Source: Megasphaera cerevisiae DSM 20462
GTDB lineage: Bacteria; Bacillota; Negativicutes; Veillonellales; Megasphaeraceae
Direction of reading: 5' to 3'
Assembly (NCBI RefSeq): GCF_001045675.1
Contig: NZ_LEKT01000014.1
Location: 1-59,826 of the forward strand
DNA length: 59,826 bases
The translations under genes and the position numbers were made by a program. The notes under the pieces are model-generated. The model was not told the DNA's origin, made no database searches, and saw only the letters and a list, made by a program, of their open reading frames with translations. Positions 45,854-54,290 of this stretch are shown in pieces (position 1 is the stretch's first letter; each line of letters starts with the position of its first letter).

Positions 45854-46948
45854 TCATTTAGTCTTCAAATGCCTATATAAAGAAGCCACAACCTCCGGTG
45901 TAATATCATACGATGTATTTTGAACAGCACGGGCAGGCATGGTAAGCGCAACATACGAATCGATTTCAGACGCAGTCAAATCCACTGAGTCTGGCATAAT
46001 ATCCTTGATAAAGGAAGCTAAGTCCCTCCACCCCGAAAGTCCCAGTATTTCCCATACTTTTTCTGCCTTATCCGGCATAGATGCCTCCATAAGTTCCATA
46101 TACCGGGGCAGAAGCAGCCCATTCGCCCGTCCATGAGCCAGCCCTTTATAATACGTAAGCTGATACCCCATGCCATGAACCAGTGTCGTCCCTGTCTGAG
46201 CAATGACGATTCCGGCCAAGGTTGACCCATACATAAGATCTTCCCGGACGGCATACGAAAGCTCACCACGAAGCTCCGTCAAATGCATTCCCAAAAAACG
46301 CAGGGCTTCTTCTGCCCAAACATCGCTTACGGGAGTTGACTTTCGGGACATATAACCCTCTACGGCATGGGATAACGCATCGACAGCGGTATCAACAGTA
46401 ACCGTTTCAGAAACACTCATCGTAAAAGACGGATCTGCAAAAGAAAGGACTGGAAAAATAAGAGGCGTATTGACAGACTGCTTCGTGCCGGCATGCGGAT
46501 TGGTCAGCACCCCTACCTTAGTCACTTCACTGCCCGTTCCCGAAGTTGTCGGCACCGTGACAATAGGCAGCGGCTTGCTATATGGGCCTGTAAACAAAAC
46601 AGCATCATCCATCTCGTTGGTACACAATAACGCGATGACCTTGGCCGCATCCATCGGAGACCCGCCGCCAATGCCAATGACAAAATCCACTTGTTGTTCT
46701 CTTCCCAGCGCTGCGGCCTTGCGGACAGTCGCAATAGATGGATTATTCTCCACTTCGTCAAAAACAATCCATGAAATTCCAAGCCGATCCAATGTATCCG
46801 CCAGCGCCTGCTGTGAACCATTGATTTTTGCTGAATGACGCCCCGTCACCAAAAGAGCCTTCTTCCCCAGCTGTTGCAGTGCGGCACCGGATTGGGCAAT
46901 ACAATTTTTTCCAAAATAAAGCCTTGTCGGCATTTCGTACATAAACAT
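45854..46948 (-). CDS. Iron-containing alcohol dehydrogenase
   Basis: 364 residues. NAD-binding GIGGGSPMDAAK, TTSGTGSEVTKVGVL, and the intact metal-ligand pattern DALSHAVEGYM, LVHGMGY and LAHGRANGLLLP. It interconverts an alcohol and an aldehyde with NAD(H). The start ATG shares one base with the stop of the carbonic-anhydrase-like gene (TAATG), so the two are coupled. It is the useful intact comparison for the degenerate dehydrogenase domain at 19432. Confidence 0.92.
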   Translation of the reverse strand: MFMYEMPTRLYFGKNCIAQSGAALQQLGKKALLVTGRHSAKINGSQQALADTLDRLGISWIVFDEVENNPSIATVRKAAALGREQQVDFVIGIGGGSPMDAAKVIALLCTNEMDDAVLFTGPYSKPLPIVTVPTTSGTGSEVTKVGVLTNPHAGTKQSVNTPLIFPVLSFADPSFTMSVSETVTVDTAVDALSHAVEGYMSRKSTPVSDVWAEEALRFLGMHLTELRGELSYAVREDLMYGSTLAGIVIAQTGTTLVHGMGYQLTYYKGLAHGRANGLLLPRYMELMEASMPDKAEKVWEILGLSGWRDLASFIKDIMPDSVDLTASEIDSYVALTMPARAVQNTSYDITPEVVASLYRHLKTK

Positions 46949-47472
46949 TATTCATGCCTCCTGTTTTTTTTATATTTTTGTGCAAGTTCATAATATTCCA
47001 TAACATCAGTGCGCACACCCGCAATTTCTTCGTCCGTTACAGAGCGTATAACACGAAACGGCATGCCATAAGCCAGCGAACGCGGCGGTATTCGTTTGCG
47101 CTGCGTCACCATCGTACCAGCCCCGATAATTGATTCGTTTCCAACCTCACTGTATGGCATCAATACCGCTCCCATACCAATCAAACAGCCGGTTCCCACA
47201 AAAGCACCATGCACCAGCGCATTATGTCCAATCATCGTATAATCGCCAATCTCCAGAGATTGATCTGGCTGTACATGGACTGTCGAATTATCCTGTATAT
47301 CGACATATCGCCCGATGATGATACTATTTTCATCACCACGTATAACCGTATTCGGCCAAATCCCCGCGCCCTCCTTGATAATAACATGTCCGATAATAAC
47401 AGCCGATTCAGCTATATATGCTGTCGGATCAATCTGCGGTGTATATCCGCCAAAAGAAATAATCTGTGCCAT
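46948..47472 (-). CDS. Gamma-carbonic-anhydrase-like hexapeptide-repeat protein
   Basis: 174 residues of left-handed beta-helix repeats (IGHVIIKEGAGIWPNTVIRGDENSI, IGDYTMIGHNALVHGAFVG, IGMGAVLMPYSEVG). Metal-site histidines are visible in VHVQP, IGHNALVHG. The family includes gamma carbonic anhydrases and YrdA-type proteins; activity cannot be judged from sequence. ATG behind GGAGGTG; translationally coupled to the alcohol dehydrogenase downstream. Confidence 0.88.
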   Translation of the reverse strand: MAQIISFGGYTPQIDPTAYIAESAVIIGHVIIKEGAGIWPNTVIRGDENSIIIGRYVDIQDNSTVHVQPDQSLEIGDYTMIGHNALVHGAFVGTGCLIGMGAVLMPYSEVGNESIIGAGTMVTQRKRIPPRSLAYGMPFRVIRSVTDEEIAGVRTDVMEYYELAQKYKKNRRHE

Positions 47473-47639
47473 CGCATTGCACCTCCGCTGCTTTTGATTT
47501 ACACTTTTACTTTTATTCTAGCATACGAAACACCAGCCATACAATGAAACTCTAAAATATCCTGCATAAACGTATTCCGCTGGAACATTTCCATTTTAAT
47601 GGTAGTGCCGTAACACAAATCCCGCACGTCTTACCTAAA

Positions 47640-48362
47640 TCAATGAATAAAAAAGATTCGGGCCACACCATCGGCCAAAAAGACAATAAGCAAAGCAGGC
47701 AGCAAATTAATCGCATTAACAGACTTAAAATTCAATATATCTAAGCCTATTACTAACGTAATAACACCACCAACAGAAACAAAATTATCAATAGCCGTAG
47801 CTGTAATATATGGAGCCATAAAGGATGATAGAAAAAACAACATCCCCAAAATAACACATTGCGGAATAATAATAAGCAGCATAGGAAATCCTAACACAGT
47901 CGCAAATGTAAAAGCACCAAAAACATCCATCACACTTTTGGCAATTAATATCGTTGCATCACCATTCAATCCTTCTGTAATCGCTCCGAAAATATTAGTA
48001 CCGCTGGCACAAAATATCATCATTACCAATAGATATAATGAAACATACTCTTCGTTTGACATTTCTTTTTCCAAATTGAGCATGAGAAAGATTTTTTGAG
48101 CTGCTTTTTTGACCAGTTTATAAATCTGAATTTTCTCTCCAATGACAAGACCTATGCCCAGTGAAAATAACACAATAGATATATTTTCTTGCCTGATCAA
48201 AGAAATCACACCTATACAAACAGCTGATATCCCCGAAAAACTCATAAGAAATTGAAAAGTTTCCCTTGTATACCTTCCTTTTACCAAACTTCCTACTATC
48301 GTCGCCACAAAAATCACAGAACAATCTATTATAATCCCCATCGGCAGCATACTATTTTCCAT
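47640..48362 (-). CDS. DUF554 (YdfK-like) membrane protein
   Basis: 240 residues from the second of two tandem ATGs (48362; AAGGAGG 7 bases upstream; the first ATG at 48365 is also possible). Six or seven membrane helices with the DUF554 pattern (GIIIDCSVIFVATIVGSLVKGR near the start; SVMDVFGAFTFATVLG in the middle). It is a putative transporter of unknown substrate. A leader of more than 300 bases precedes it. Confidence 0.85.
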   Translation of the reverse strand: MENSMLPMGIIIDCSVIFVATIVGSLVKGRYTRETFQFLMSFSGISAVCIGVISLIRQENISIVLFSLGIGLVIGEKIQIYKLVKKAAQKIFLMLNLEKEMSNEEYVSLYLLVMMIFCASGTNIFGAITEGLNGDATILIAKSVMDVFGAFTFATVLGFPMLLIIIPQCVILGMLFFLSSFMAPYITATAIDNFVSVGGVITLVIGLDILNFKSVNAINLLPALLIVFLADGVARIFFIH

Positions 48363-48701
48363 CATAACTCCTCCTTGTAAACTAATAATCGCCTTTAAAA
48401 CAAGACAATATATCTTCACACAGGAACTACTTTTTGTAAAGTATGTCTTCTATATAAAATTGTAATACATCTTTTTATTGCCGCGTATACGATAGGTCAT
48501 TCATATGGTGATTTATGCCGCTTTTCTACTAAAGCCTACATGGCTGTCCGGAGCCGCTGCCCCGGCAAAAATATGTATACAAATCGATGCCTAACAGAGT
48601 CGCTTCTGTCCGAATAGCGATTATCATTTACTAAACGTTCCTTTTAAGCAGGAACGAAGCCCGCTGCCGAAAAAAATTAACTCCTTTCTATTGCCAGCAA
48701 T
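48363..48701 (-). other. Long leader of the DUF554 gene with hairpins
   Basis: Transcription from the -10 at 48702 would give about 340 bases of leader. It contains CGTTCC/GGAACG (48636-48655 region) and TCGCT/AGCGA (about 48600-48620) hairpins and a GC-rich segment GCCGGGGCAGCGGCTCCGG. No known riboswitch consensus was recognised. Confidence 0.4.
48529..48627 (-). CDS. Possible 32-residue leader peptide
   Basis: ATG at 48627, with AAAAGGA about 11 bases upstream, opens a 32-codon frame ending in TAG: it begins MIIAIRTEATLLGIDLYTYF and ends CRGSGSGQPCRL, with two cysteines. It lies in the DUF554 leader. It may be a leader peptide, or only a chance frame in structured RNA. Confidence 0.25.
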   Translation of the reverse strand: MIIAIRTEATLLGIDLYTYFCRGSGSGQPCRL

Positions 48702-48730
48702 ATTATAACAGTTAGAGCTAAAATGCTTAA
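48702..48730 (-). promoter_or_regulatory. Putative promoter of the DUF554 leader
   Basis: Perfect TATAAT (48702-48707) on the minus strand; the -35 position 17 bases upstream (48725-48730) reads TTAAGC, only a weak match. Confidence 0.45.
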
Positions 48731-48782
48731 CTCCAAATAAGCAATATGAATTTTATTTAACTTTAAAGAAAATTTATACAAC

Positions 48783-48814
48783 AAAAACCGGCATAAACAC
48801 TGGGTTTATGCCGG
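48783..48814 (-). terminator. Terminator, probably the left end of the prophage operon
   Basis: CCGGCATAAA (48788-48797) pairs with TTTATGCCGG (48805-48814), followed by TTTTTGTT on the minus strand. It lies about 260 bases past the restriction enzyme stop; the DNA between (48815-49072) shows no gene. Confidence 0.8.
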
Positions 48815-49072
48815 ATATTTGTGCATAGGTATGTAAAAGAATTAACGCTTCGATAACTGTGCCCCGCGTAGTTATGCCATCTACAGGTTATTTTGTATAT
48901 TGTATGTAGCTTGCAGTTCATTACCTTCCCGCATTATATCACATTAAAACAGTGCACTCATATAATACATTTAATTGTATCTATCCGCCGTACTGCGATA
49001 TCATAATACACTATTTATTAAATACTAATCAGCTCAAAAATATAACATACTCCTGAAAAAAACTTATAAAAT

Positions 49073-49798
49073 TTATTTTCCTGAATTAAATTCTAATAAT
49101 TTATCCCAATTAATGCTTCCATCAGTTGTACAAAATTTATTTGCAAAATCACGAACCATTCGATTTTCGGCTTTCTGATAAGCCTCATTAAAAAGTAAAG
49201 CATAATGTTCTGGCATATCTTCCATATATCCAATTAATTTTTTATAAAAATTAGAATCTCCCGTAATTCTTTCCCAAAATGCTTGTCCCGCTAATTCTTG
49301 GTATATTCTCGGCATTCCACGCGTACTTAATCTTTTTTTACCATAGCTATATCCGATAATTGCCTCATATCGTTGTTTTGCTTGTGTCGCCAATTTTGAT
49401 GCGGCTATAAAATTCTGTTCCTGTCTTTTTTTACTGTCCGCATTATATACAGATGTACCACTTTTTACAGCAATAGCTGTTACACTATTATCAGAATGAT
49501 TATAAATAATTAAGTCAAGACCTTCCGCTAAAGCTTTTTCTCCACCACTAGCAGCAATTGCTATTGGTTCAAAAAAACAATTCCCAAATATAGTTTCTTC
49601 ACTAGAAGAGATAAAAGCAAACAAAACTGATCCAACTATATCAGTTGCACTATGCATCGCCTTAGCACGATAGAGATAAGGATTTTTACGACGCATAATT
49701 AAATCTATATCTATCGTATTTAGTTTATCTATAAGTGTTTTGTAAAAAGTATCTAACGCGTGTCCGATAGCTTTTTTAACATTATGTTCATCATACAT
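49073..49798 (-). CDS. Type II restriction endonuclease (PmeII-like)
   Basis: 241 residues. The segment ISSSEETIFGNCFFEPIAIA followed by EGLDLIIYNHSDNSVTAIAVKSGT fits a PD-(D/E)xK nuclease of the PmeII-like group (Asp of LDLI, Glu/Ala-Val-Lys at the K motif). It would cut unmodified DNA. The ATG is 2 bases after the methyltransferase stop, behind GGGAGGAAATTAATT, so M and R are one operon with M first. The recognition site cannot be read from sequence; the family name is from memory. Confidence 0.75.
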   Translation of the reverse strand: MYDEHNVKKAIGHALDTFYKTLIDKLNTIDIDLIMRRKNPYLYRAKAMHSATDIVGSVLFAFISSSEETIFGNCFFEPIAIAASGGEKALAEGLDLIIYNHSDNSVTAIAVKSGTSVYNADSKKRQEQNFIAASKLATQAKQRYEAIIGYSYGKKRLSTRGMPRIYQELAGQAFWERITGDSNFYKKLIGYMEDMPEHYALLFNEAYQKAENRMVRDFANKFCTTDGSINWDKLLEFNSGK

Positions 49799-49800
49799 AA

Positions 49801-50925
49801 TTAATTTCCTCCCAACGTCAGCGCCTCTTGAATCTTATTATGAATACTTGTCCCTCTGAACCGTTTTGTTTTTACAATTGCCGTCCCATTAGCTGTTGCC
49901 ATTATAGCTTTACCAATTTCACATGCGAACTTAACAGGCACCGCATTACCAATTTGACGATATTTCGCTGCTGTCGTACCTTGAAACACCCAGTCTGTAG
50001 GAAAACCTTGTATGCGAGCATATTCAGCCACTGATAAAGGTCTATCTTTAACTGGATGGCACATCATGGTAGCTTTTTGTACTGGTGAAGTAACAAGAGT
50101 TGGTGCTGGTTGGTTATAAGATAGGCGGCGATAAAAACCCACTTTACCACCTCCTGACTCATATGCACCTCCCATTGCTTGTTTCAAAATATTCACAGGT
50201 AAATCATGCCAATTTCCACCTTGCGGTACCATATGCAAATATTTAAGTCTTTCCGCACTAAATGATGCACAATCACCATCGGCATTTTCCATTTCCTTTA
50301 TTGTTTCTCCTAATGTAACCCAACGCATATTAATATCCTGATGCATAGAAAAATTTGTTGGTATAGGTAAAAAGATGTCTTCATTATCACGACTACCTAT
50401 TAAAATAAAACGTTCTCGAAATTGTGGAACACCATAATTTACAGCATCCAGCACCCCATAAACAGTCTTATATCCAAGCTTATAAAACTCTTTCAAAATA
50501 ACCTCCAATACCGAACCTAAGGGAGCAGTATTGGCTATTCTAGCCGACATTAAGCCTTTAACATTTTCCATTAAAAAAAAACGTGGCCGGATAAAATCAA
50601 TCATACGTACAAAATCCATAAACAAACTACCTCTAGGATCATTGATACCCAATCGTTTACCTGCTGTTGAGAAAGGTTGACAAGGCGGCCCTCCACAAAT
50701 CAAAAATGGTTCTCCCTTTGTCATTCCTGAATAAGACAATATTTTCTCAGCATCAATTTTTCGGATATCACCAGCGATTGCTTGATGCTTGTTTTTCTTC
50801 ATTGTCTCTACACAAAATTTATCAAAATCTTGACCAATGGTAATATTCATTCCTGCATCAATAAGACCTAAATCAAGCCCCATTGCACCAGAAAACAATG
50901 AAATTACTTTATAATTATAACTCAT
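49801..50925 (-). CDS. DNA (cytosine-5)-methyltransferase
   Basis: 374 residues from the ATG at 50925 (GAAGAGG upstream; a TTG five codons earlier would overlap that site). Motif I FSGAMGLDLGLIDAG, motif IV catalytic PCQPFSTAGKR, motif VI ENVKGL, motif VIII near QFRERFILIG, motif X RQIGNAVPV. It protects host or prophage DNA from the endonuclease downstream. Confidence 0.93.
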   Translation of the reverse strand: MSYNYKVISLFSGAMGLDLGLIDAGMNITIGQDFDKFCVETMKKNKHQAIAGDIRKIDAEKILSYSGMTKGEPFLICGGPPCQPFSTAGKRLGINDPRGSLFMDFVRMIDFIRPRFFLMENVKGLMSARIANTAPLGSVLEVILKEFYKLGYKTVYGVLDAVNYGVPQFRERFILIGSRDNEDIFLPIPTNFSMHQDINMRWVTLGETIKEMENADGDCASFSAERLKYLHMVPQGGNWHDLPVNILKQAMGGAYESGGGKVGFYRRLSYNQPAPTLVTSPVQKATMMCHPVKDRPLSVAEYARIQGFPTDWVFQGTTAAKYRQIGNAVPVKFACEIGKAIMATANGTAIVKTKRFRGTSIHNKIQEALTLGGN

Positions 50926-51010
50926 GATATACCTCTTCAAAACATTAGTATTTACATTATAAGTTATTTTTCAATAAAAAAATAGTTTACTTCAAATATT
51001 AATTTTGTTT

Positions 51011-51044
51011 TATAGGAAGCCACAAGATAATGTGACTTCCTATA
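51011..51044. repeat. Inverted repeat upstream of the methyltransferase
   Basis: TATAGGAAG-C-CACA (51011-51024) with TGTG-A-CTTCCTATA (51031-51044), one mismatch. It lies about 90 bases before the cytosine methyltransferase start and could be a control site or a terminator. The 333-base gap 50926-51258 holds only this and the next hairpin. Confidence 0.5.
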
Positions 51045-51086
51045 TTAAAATCTACGTATCAACAACTAAAATTATCTACATAACAC

Positions 51087-51140
51087 AAAAAGTGGCTCCC
51101 CTAGGATTTATCCCAAGGTAGTCACCATTTTTTTTTACGC
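51087..51140. terminator. Imperfect hairpin terminator after the phage methyltransferase
   Basis: AAAAAGTGGCT...CCTAGG and CCCAAGGTAGTCACCATTTT form an imperfect stem around ATTTAT, with T-runs on both strands (TTTTT leftwards, nine T rightwards). Confidence 0.6.
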
Positions 51141-51258
51141 TAATTTATCATGTATCACAACACCCACTAAGATACCGCACCTGGCAGCCCAAGTATCACG
51201 TACTGTAAAATCATTATTTGATTGCATGACAAAACCCCTCGTAGTCCGGCGCTTTTAT

Positions 51259-51990
51259 TTATCCAACTTCTTTTATTCTCTTCTCAGCTATATCGTAGTA
51301 CACTTTCGTCTTTTCAAAGCCAATATATTGCCGGTTATGCTTCTTGGCTGCTACGCACGTCGTGCCGCTGCCAGCAAATGGATCCAGAATCACGGAACCT
51401 TCCGGAACGATCTGGACAAGCTCTTCCATGAGCGGCGTCGGCTTTCCGGTCAAGTGAAATTTGTCCTTATGCCGCACCGGGAAATCATAGCAGCCCGGAT
51501 ACGGTCCTGCATGCTTGGCATGTGGACACTTTCCATTTGTGCCCCATACAATATATTCACACTGGTGTCTAAAGTAGCCTTTATGCGGTGCTCTGGCTCC
51601 GCCACCTTTATTCCATGCGACTATGCCTCGCCAAATCAATCCGCCCATCTGCAAGGCATCTGAAGCGGCGGGAAGCTGCCGCCAATCCGTAAACATCAGG
51701 AAGTATCCTTCCGGCTTCAGGACACGCTGGCAGTCGTTGATCCACAACGCACACCAATGCATCCAAGACCGCTGATCCATCGTATCGCTTGCGAAATCCG
51801 GCCGATGGACAATAACATTAGAAGATTGTTCATACTTGCTGGACGGAGTTTGAGCTCGCGCATTTGCTGTTTGACCACCGCTGCAGTACGGCGGATCTGT
51901 GATAACGGCATCTACAGAGTTATCTTCAAGCTGCTGCAGCAATTCGATTGAATCGCCGTGTGTAATCTGATTTAAAAACTTTTCGTTCGT
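51259..51990 (-). CDS. Phage-type site-specific DNA methyltransferase (N6-A/N4-C)
   Basis: 243 residues if started at the ACG at 51990. Motifs: catalytic DPPY in VDAVITDPPYCSGG, then FTDWRQLP, and the SAM motif DPFAGSGTT near the end. The family's conserved opening (ITHGDSIELLQQL) is in frame upstream of the first ordinary start (TTG 51942) but ahead of it there is only ACG at 51990, with CGAGGTGG six bases upstream and a stop just before. So either ACG is used or an ATG has mutated. It is the intact twin of the scar at 54198-54290. Confidence 0.82.
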   Translation of the reverse strand, partial: TNEKFLNQITHGDSIELLQQLEDNSVDAVITDPPYCSGGQTANARAQTPSSKYEQSSNVIVHRPDFASDTMDQRSWMHWCALWINDCQRVLKPEGYFLMFTDWRQLPAASDALQMGGLIWRGIVAWNKGGGARAPHKGYFRHQCEYIVWGTNGKCPHAKHAGPYPGCYDFPVRHKDKFHLTGKPTPLMEELVQIVPEGSVILDPFAGSGTTCVAAKKHNRQYIGFEKTKVYYDIAEKRIKEVG

Positions 51991-52114
51991 TTACAACCAC
52001 CTCGTAATAATAGATTTTGACTAGTCTACTGGTATTGTAACATGGCGACGGTCATGAAGCAAACATTTGTTCTTTGCCAACAATATATTAATTGCAATTA
52101 TTACTATCACTTTG

Positions 52115-52813
52115 TCATTGACAAGTTTTAAATAATAGTTCTAACATTTCCTTCCCTAATAAATATTCAAAAAAAACTTTTTCTCTATGAAAACTTCCAT
52201 TAATACTTTCCCCGTTAGATGATATTAATAATTGATCGTATATTTTTAAAAGTTTCATAATACGATTAAAATATTTATTTATATTCCGAATATGCTTTCC
52301 GCCCACACATTCACATAATACTGTTGATAATTCGGGATTTAAAAACGTGGATCCATGAATATACGCACATGAAGTTCTGTATTCACTTTTTATAAAAGAA
52401 AAATCTGTTTCTAAAAAATCAAAAGAATATTTTTTCCCCTGCAATGCTTCAAACGATTGACTAGTAATATGTCCGTCGTGCACCTGATCATTAATTATAG
52501 CTCTAGTATAATTCTCGATAATTGATCTCTCATCAAGATAGGCATACCTAACTTGCCCCTCCACAAGATTTACAATTAAATTATATAAATCTGAAATTAT
52601 AACTTTATAAAAATAACAAGGCATAATTAAGTCTATTTGTTTAAAAAACAAGATATGTTTTGCAATATTTCTAAAAAAGCTTTTTGACGCAATAGTAAAA
52701 ACAAACTGATTTTTATCCGATAGTTTTTCTATCGCCCTTATAAATCTATCAATATTTGATTTTGCATAATCTATTATTTCATATGCGGGATCATCACTCA
52801 TTACCGTATCCAT
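52115..52813 (-). CDS. HEPN-like protein, third gene of the ParA cassette
   Basis: 232 residues, mostly helical, no signal or membrane helix. The segment SEYRTSCAYIHGS holds Arg146 and His153, an R-x6-H spacing as in HEPN ribonucleases and toxins, with a preceding helix (LIVNLVEGQVRYAYLDERSIIE) of the kind found in HEPN-like defence proteins. ATG at 52813 (AAAGGA 8 bases upstream) overlaps the end of the 115-residue gene. No named family recognised; the HEPN assignment rests on this motif alone. Strongly AT-rich, unlike the host genes. Confidence 0.55.
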   Translation of the reverse strand: MDTVMSDDPAYEIIDYAKSNIDRFIRAIEKLSDKNQFVFTIASKSFFRNIAKHILFFKQIDLIMPCYFYKVIISDLYNLIVNLVEGQVRYAYLDERSIIENYTRAIINDQVHDGHITSQSFEALQGKKYSFDFLETDFSFIKSEYRTSCAYIHGSTFLNPELSTVLCECVGGKHIRNINKYFNRIMKLLKIYDQLLISSNGESINGSFHREKVFFEYLLGKEMLELLFKTCQ

Positions 52814-53148
52814 CCATCTAAACTATCCTTTCTATTTTGTTGATTTTGATCATTATTCATTTCTTCTATCTTTACTTCTATGAATTTATAAAGATCTTTT
52901 TTATATTGTTGCTCACTTTCCTGCATCGTTATAATTTTACTTACTTTAGCAACAATTAATGTTCTAGATTTCATTACATATGGCTTAAATTCTACGTGGA
53001 GTATATCACATAAAAAATCGTTGATATCTTTATTTTTAGGAAATATCATTTTAGAAAATAATAACTCCACAAAAATTCCTATCAATTTATACTTTGGTAT
53101 ATTTTTGCTTTTTAATTCATTTCTATATAATATCAATGAGGTATACAT
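52801..53148 (-). CDS. Unknown protein, second gene of the ParA cassette
   Basis: 115 residues, lysine-rich, probably helical with a short hydrophobic segment (KLIGIFVELLFSKMIF). ATG behind AAGGAG. It overlaps the HEPN-like gene by 13 bases and follows ParA by 7, so the three are one operon. It may be an adaptor between the ATPase and the third protein. No family recognised. Confidence 0.6.
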   Translation of the reverse strand: MYTSLILYRNELKSKNIPKYKLIGIFVELLFSKMIFPKNKDINDFLCDILHVEFKPYVMKSRTLIVAKVSKIITMQESEQQYKKDLYKFIEVKIEEMNNDQNQQNRKDSLDGWIR

Positions 53149-53155
53149 AAAAAAA

Positions 53156-53992
53156 CTACTCCTTATATTTTTCGATCTTATCTAAAAATTCTAGGCTAAT
53201 AGCTTCAATATCTTCTTTTGATGATTGATATTGAGTGGGTATCGTACCTGATTTACCATACTGAAGATTATTAACTATACCAGTTTTAGATGAAAAAATA
53301 TCAATTCCATTAACGGCTTCCTTACTTTCAAAACTAGTTTTTAAGGCTTCTTGCTTTGCAGACCCGGTATTACTAACCATTGTATAAACTAATCCTAAAC
53401 ATTTTAAATCAATTCTTTCTGCCCGAATCAAACTTTTTACTGCTTTTTGTAGTGATGCAATTCCAATAATAGAATATCTATCAATTCTATTGGGAATTAA
53501 ATAAAAATCAGAAGCCATAAGTGCACTGTCTGTGTATATTGTAAGGGTAGGTGGACAATCAATAATAATATAATCATATTTTTCTTTCAAGCAATTATCT
53601 TTAATGAAATTTCTTAATCGACTAACAAACGTATGATCGCTTACTTTATTGACTAAAACCAAATTTAAATCACCGCATAAAATATCTAAATTGTCCTTTA
53701 AATTTATAAGTAAATTACTAGCTGAAGGCGTTTCATAACTATCTGTCATGTCATTTTGCAGTCGAAACAAGCTATAAATGGTTTTTTTATCTTTTCGTAC
53801 TTCATTCTCATAGAATTCTTCCATATTTTTATAATAAAAATCCAAAAATGCTTGTGTTCCATTAAATTGTGGGTCCGCATCTATAAACAAAATTTTCTTT
53901 CCTTTTTCTGACAAAAAATCTGCTATTCCCACACTTAAAGTAGTTTTTCCCACGCCACCTTTCATATTAATAATTGAAATAACACTTCCCAT
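53156..53992 (-). CDS. ParA/MinD-type ATPase, first gene of the cassette
   Basis: 278 residues from the ATG at 53992 (AAAGGAG 9 bases upstream; the frame is open 15 codons further without a site). Deviant Walker A KGGVGKTT (11-18), switch DADPQ (38-42), Walker B YIIIDCPPTL, and the ParA-type IPNRIDRYSIIGI. Normally such ATPases segregate plasmids with a ParB; no parB or parS-like repeats are near, and the partners are unknown proteins, so a role other than partition is likely. AT-rich. Confidence 0.85.
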   Translation of the reverse strand: MGSVISIINMKGGVGKTTLSVGIADFLSEKGKKILFIDADPQFNGTQAFLDFYYKNMEEFYENEVRKDKKTIYSLFRLQNDMTDSYETPSASNLLINLKDNLDILCGDLNLVLVNKVSDHTFVSRLRNFIKDNCLKEKYDYIIIDCPPTLTIYTDSALMASDFYLIPNRIDRYSIIGIASLQKAVKSLIRAERIDLKCLGLVYTMVSNTGSAKQEALKTSFESKEAVNGIDIFSSKTGIVNNLQYGKSGTIPTQYQSSKEDIEAISLEFLDKIEKYKE

Positions 53993-54171
53993 ATGCGTCG
54001 TCTCCTTTAACATTGTTTCCATTGCGATTAAAGACAATATTACTTATTTAAACTAAATTCTCTAACTATAGAACTAATTCCTGCCTAATTTATGTAAAAA
54101 TACAAAATGTTTTTTTATCAAAAAAATATCGTGCTAAATGTTGCTAAATAATTTTTTTTATAATAATAACA

Positions 54172-54209
54172 AAGCGCCGGCCAACTCATCAGAGCAGCCC
54201 GGCGTTTTT
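54172..54209 (-). terminator. Terminator upstream of the ParA cassette
   Basis: AACGCCGG...CCGGCGCTTT hairpin on the minus strand, with T-rich DNA after it. It is part of the sequence duplicated from the 3' end of the intact methyltransferase. Confidence 0.75.
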
Positions 54210-54290
54210 ATCATCCAACTTTTTTTATTCTCTTCTTCAGAAATAGATTTTGACTGGTCTGAGGCTACTTTATCACGGCGGTGATTGTGT
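54198..54290 (-). pseudogene. Deletion scar of a second methyltransferase copy
   Basis: 54198-54240 matches the 3' end of the intact methyltransferase and the DNA after it (51245-51286): both read CCGGCG-TTTTAT-ATCCAACTT-TTTTATTCTCTTCT-CAG on the plus strand, with few differences. The very next bases, 54241-54290, match the region upstream of that gene (52006-52055): AATAGATTTTGACT-GTCT and a GGCG-CGGT-AT segment. The coding part between is missing. Only about nine 3' codons remain (KKRIKKVG). Confidence 0.75.

Noticed and set aside
48815-49072. Attachment site or tRNA at the left prophage edge
   Set aside because: I compared this stretch with 59344-59580 and saw no convincing direct repeat, and no tRNA cloverleaf; the edge cannot be fixed from this window.
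53156-54037. ParA as a plasmid-partition locus
   Set aside because: No parB-like gene, no parS-like repeats, and prophage genes on both sides; kept as ParA-type ATPase only.
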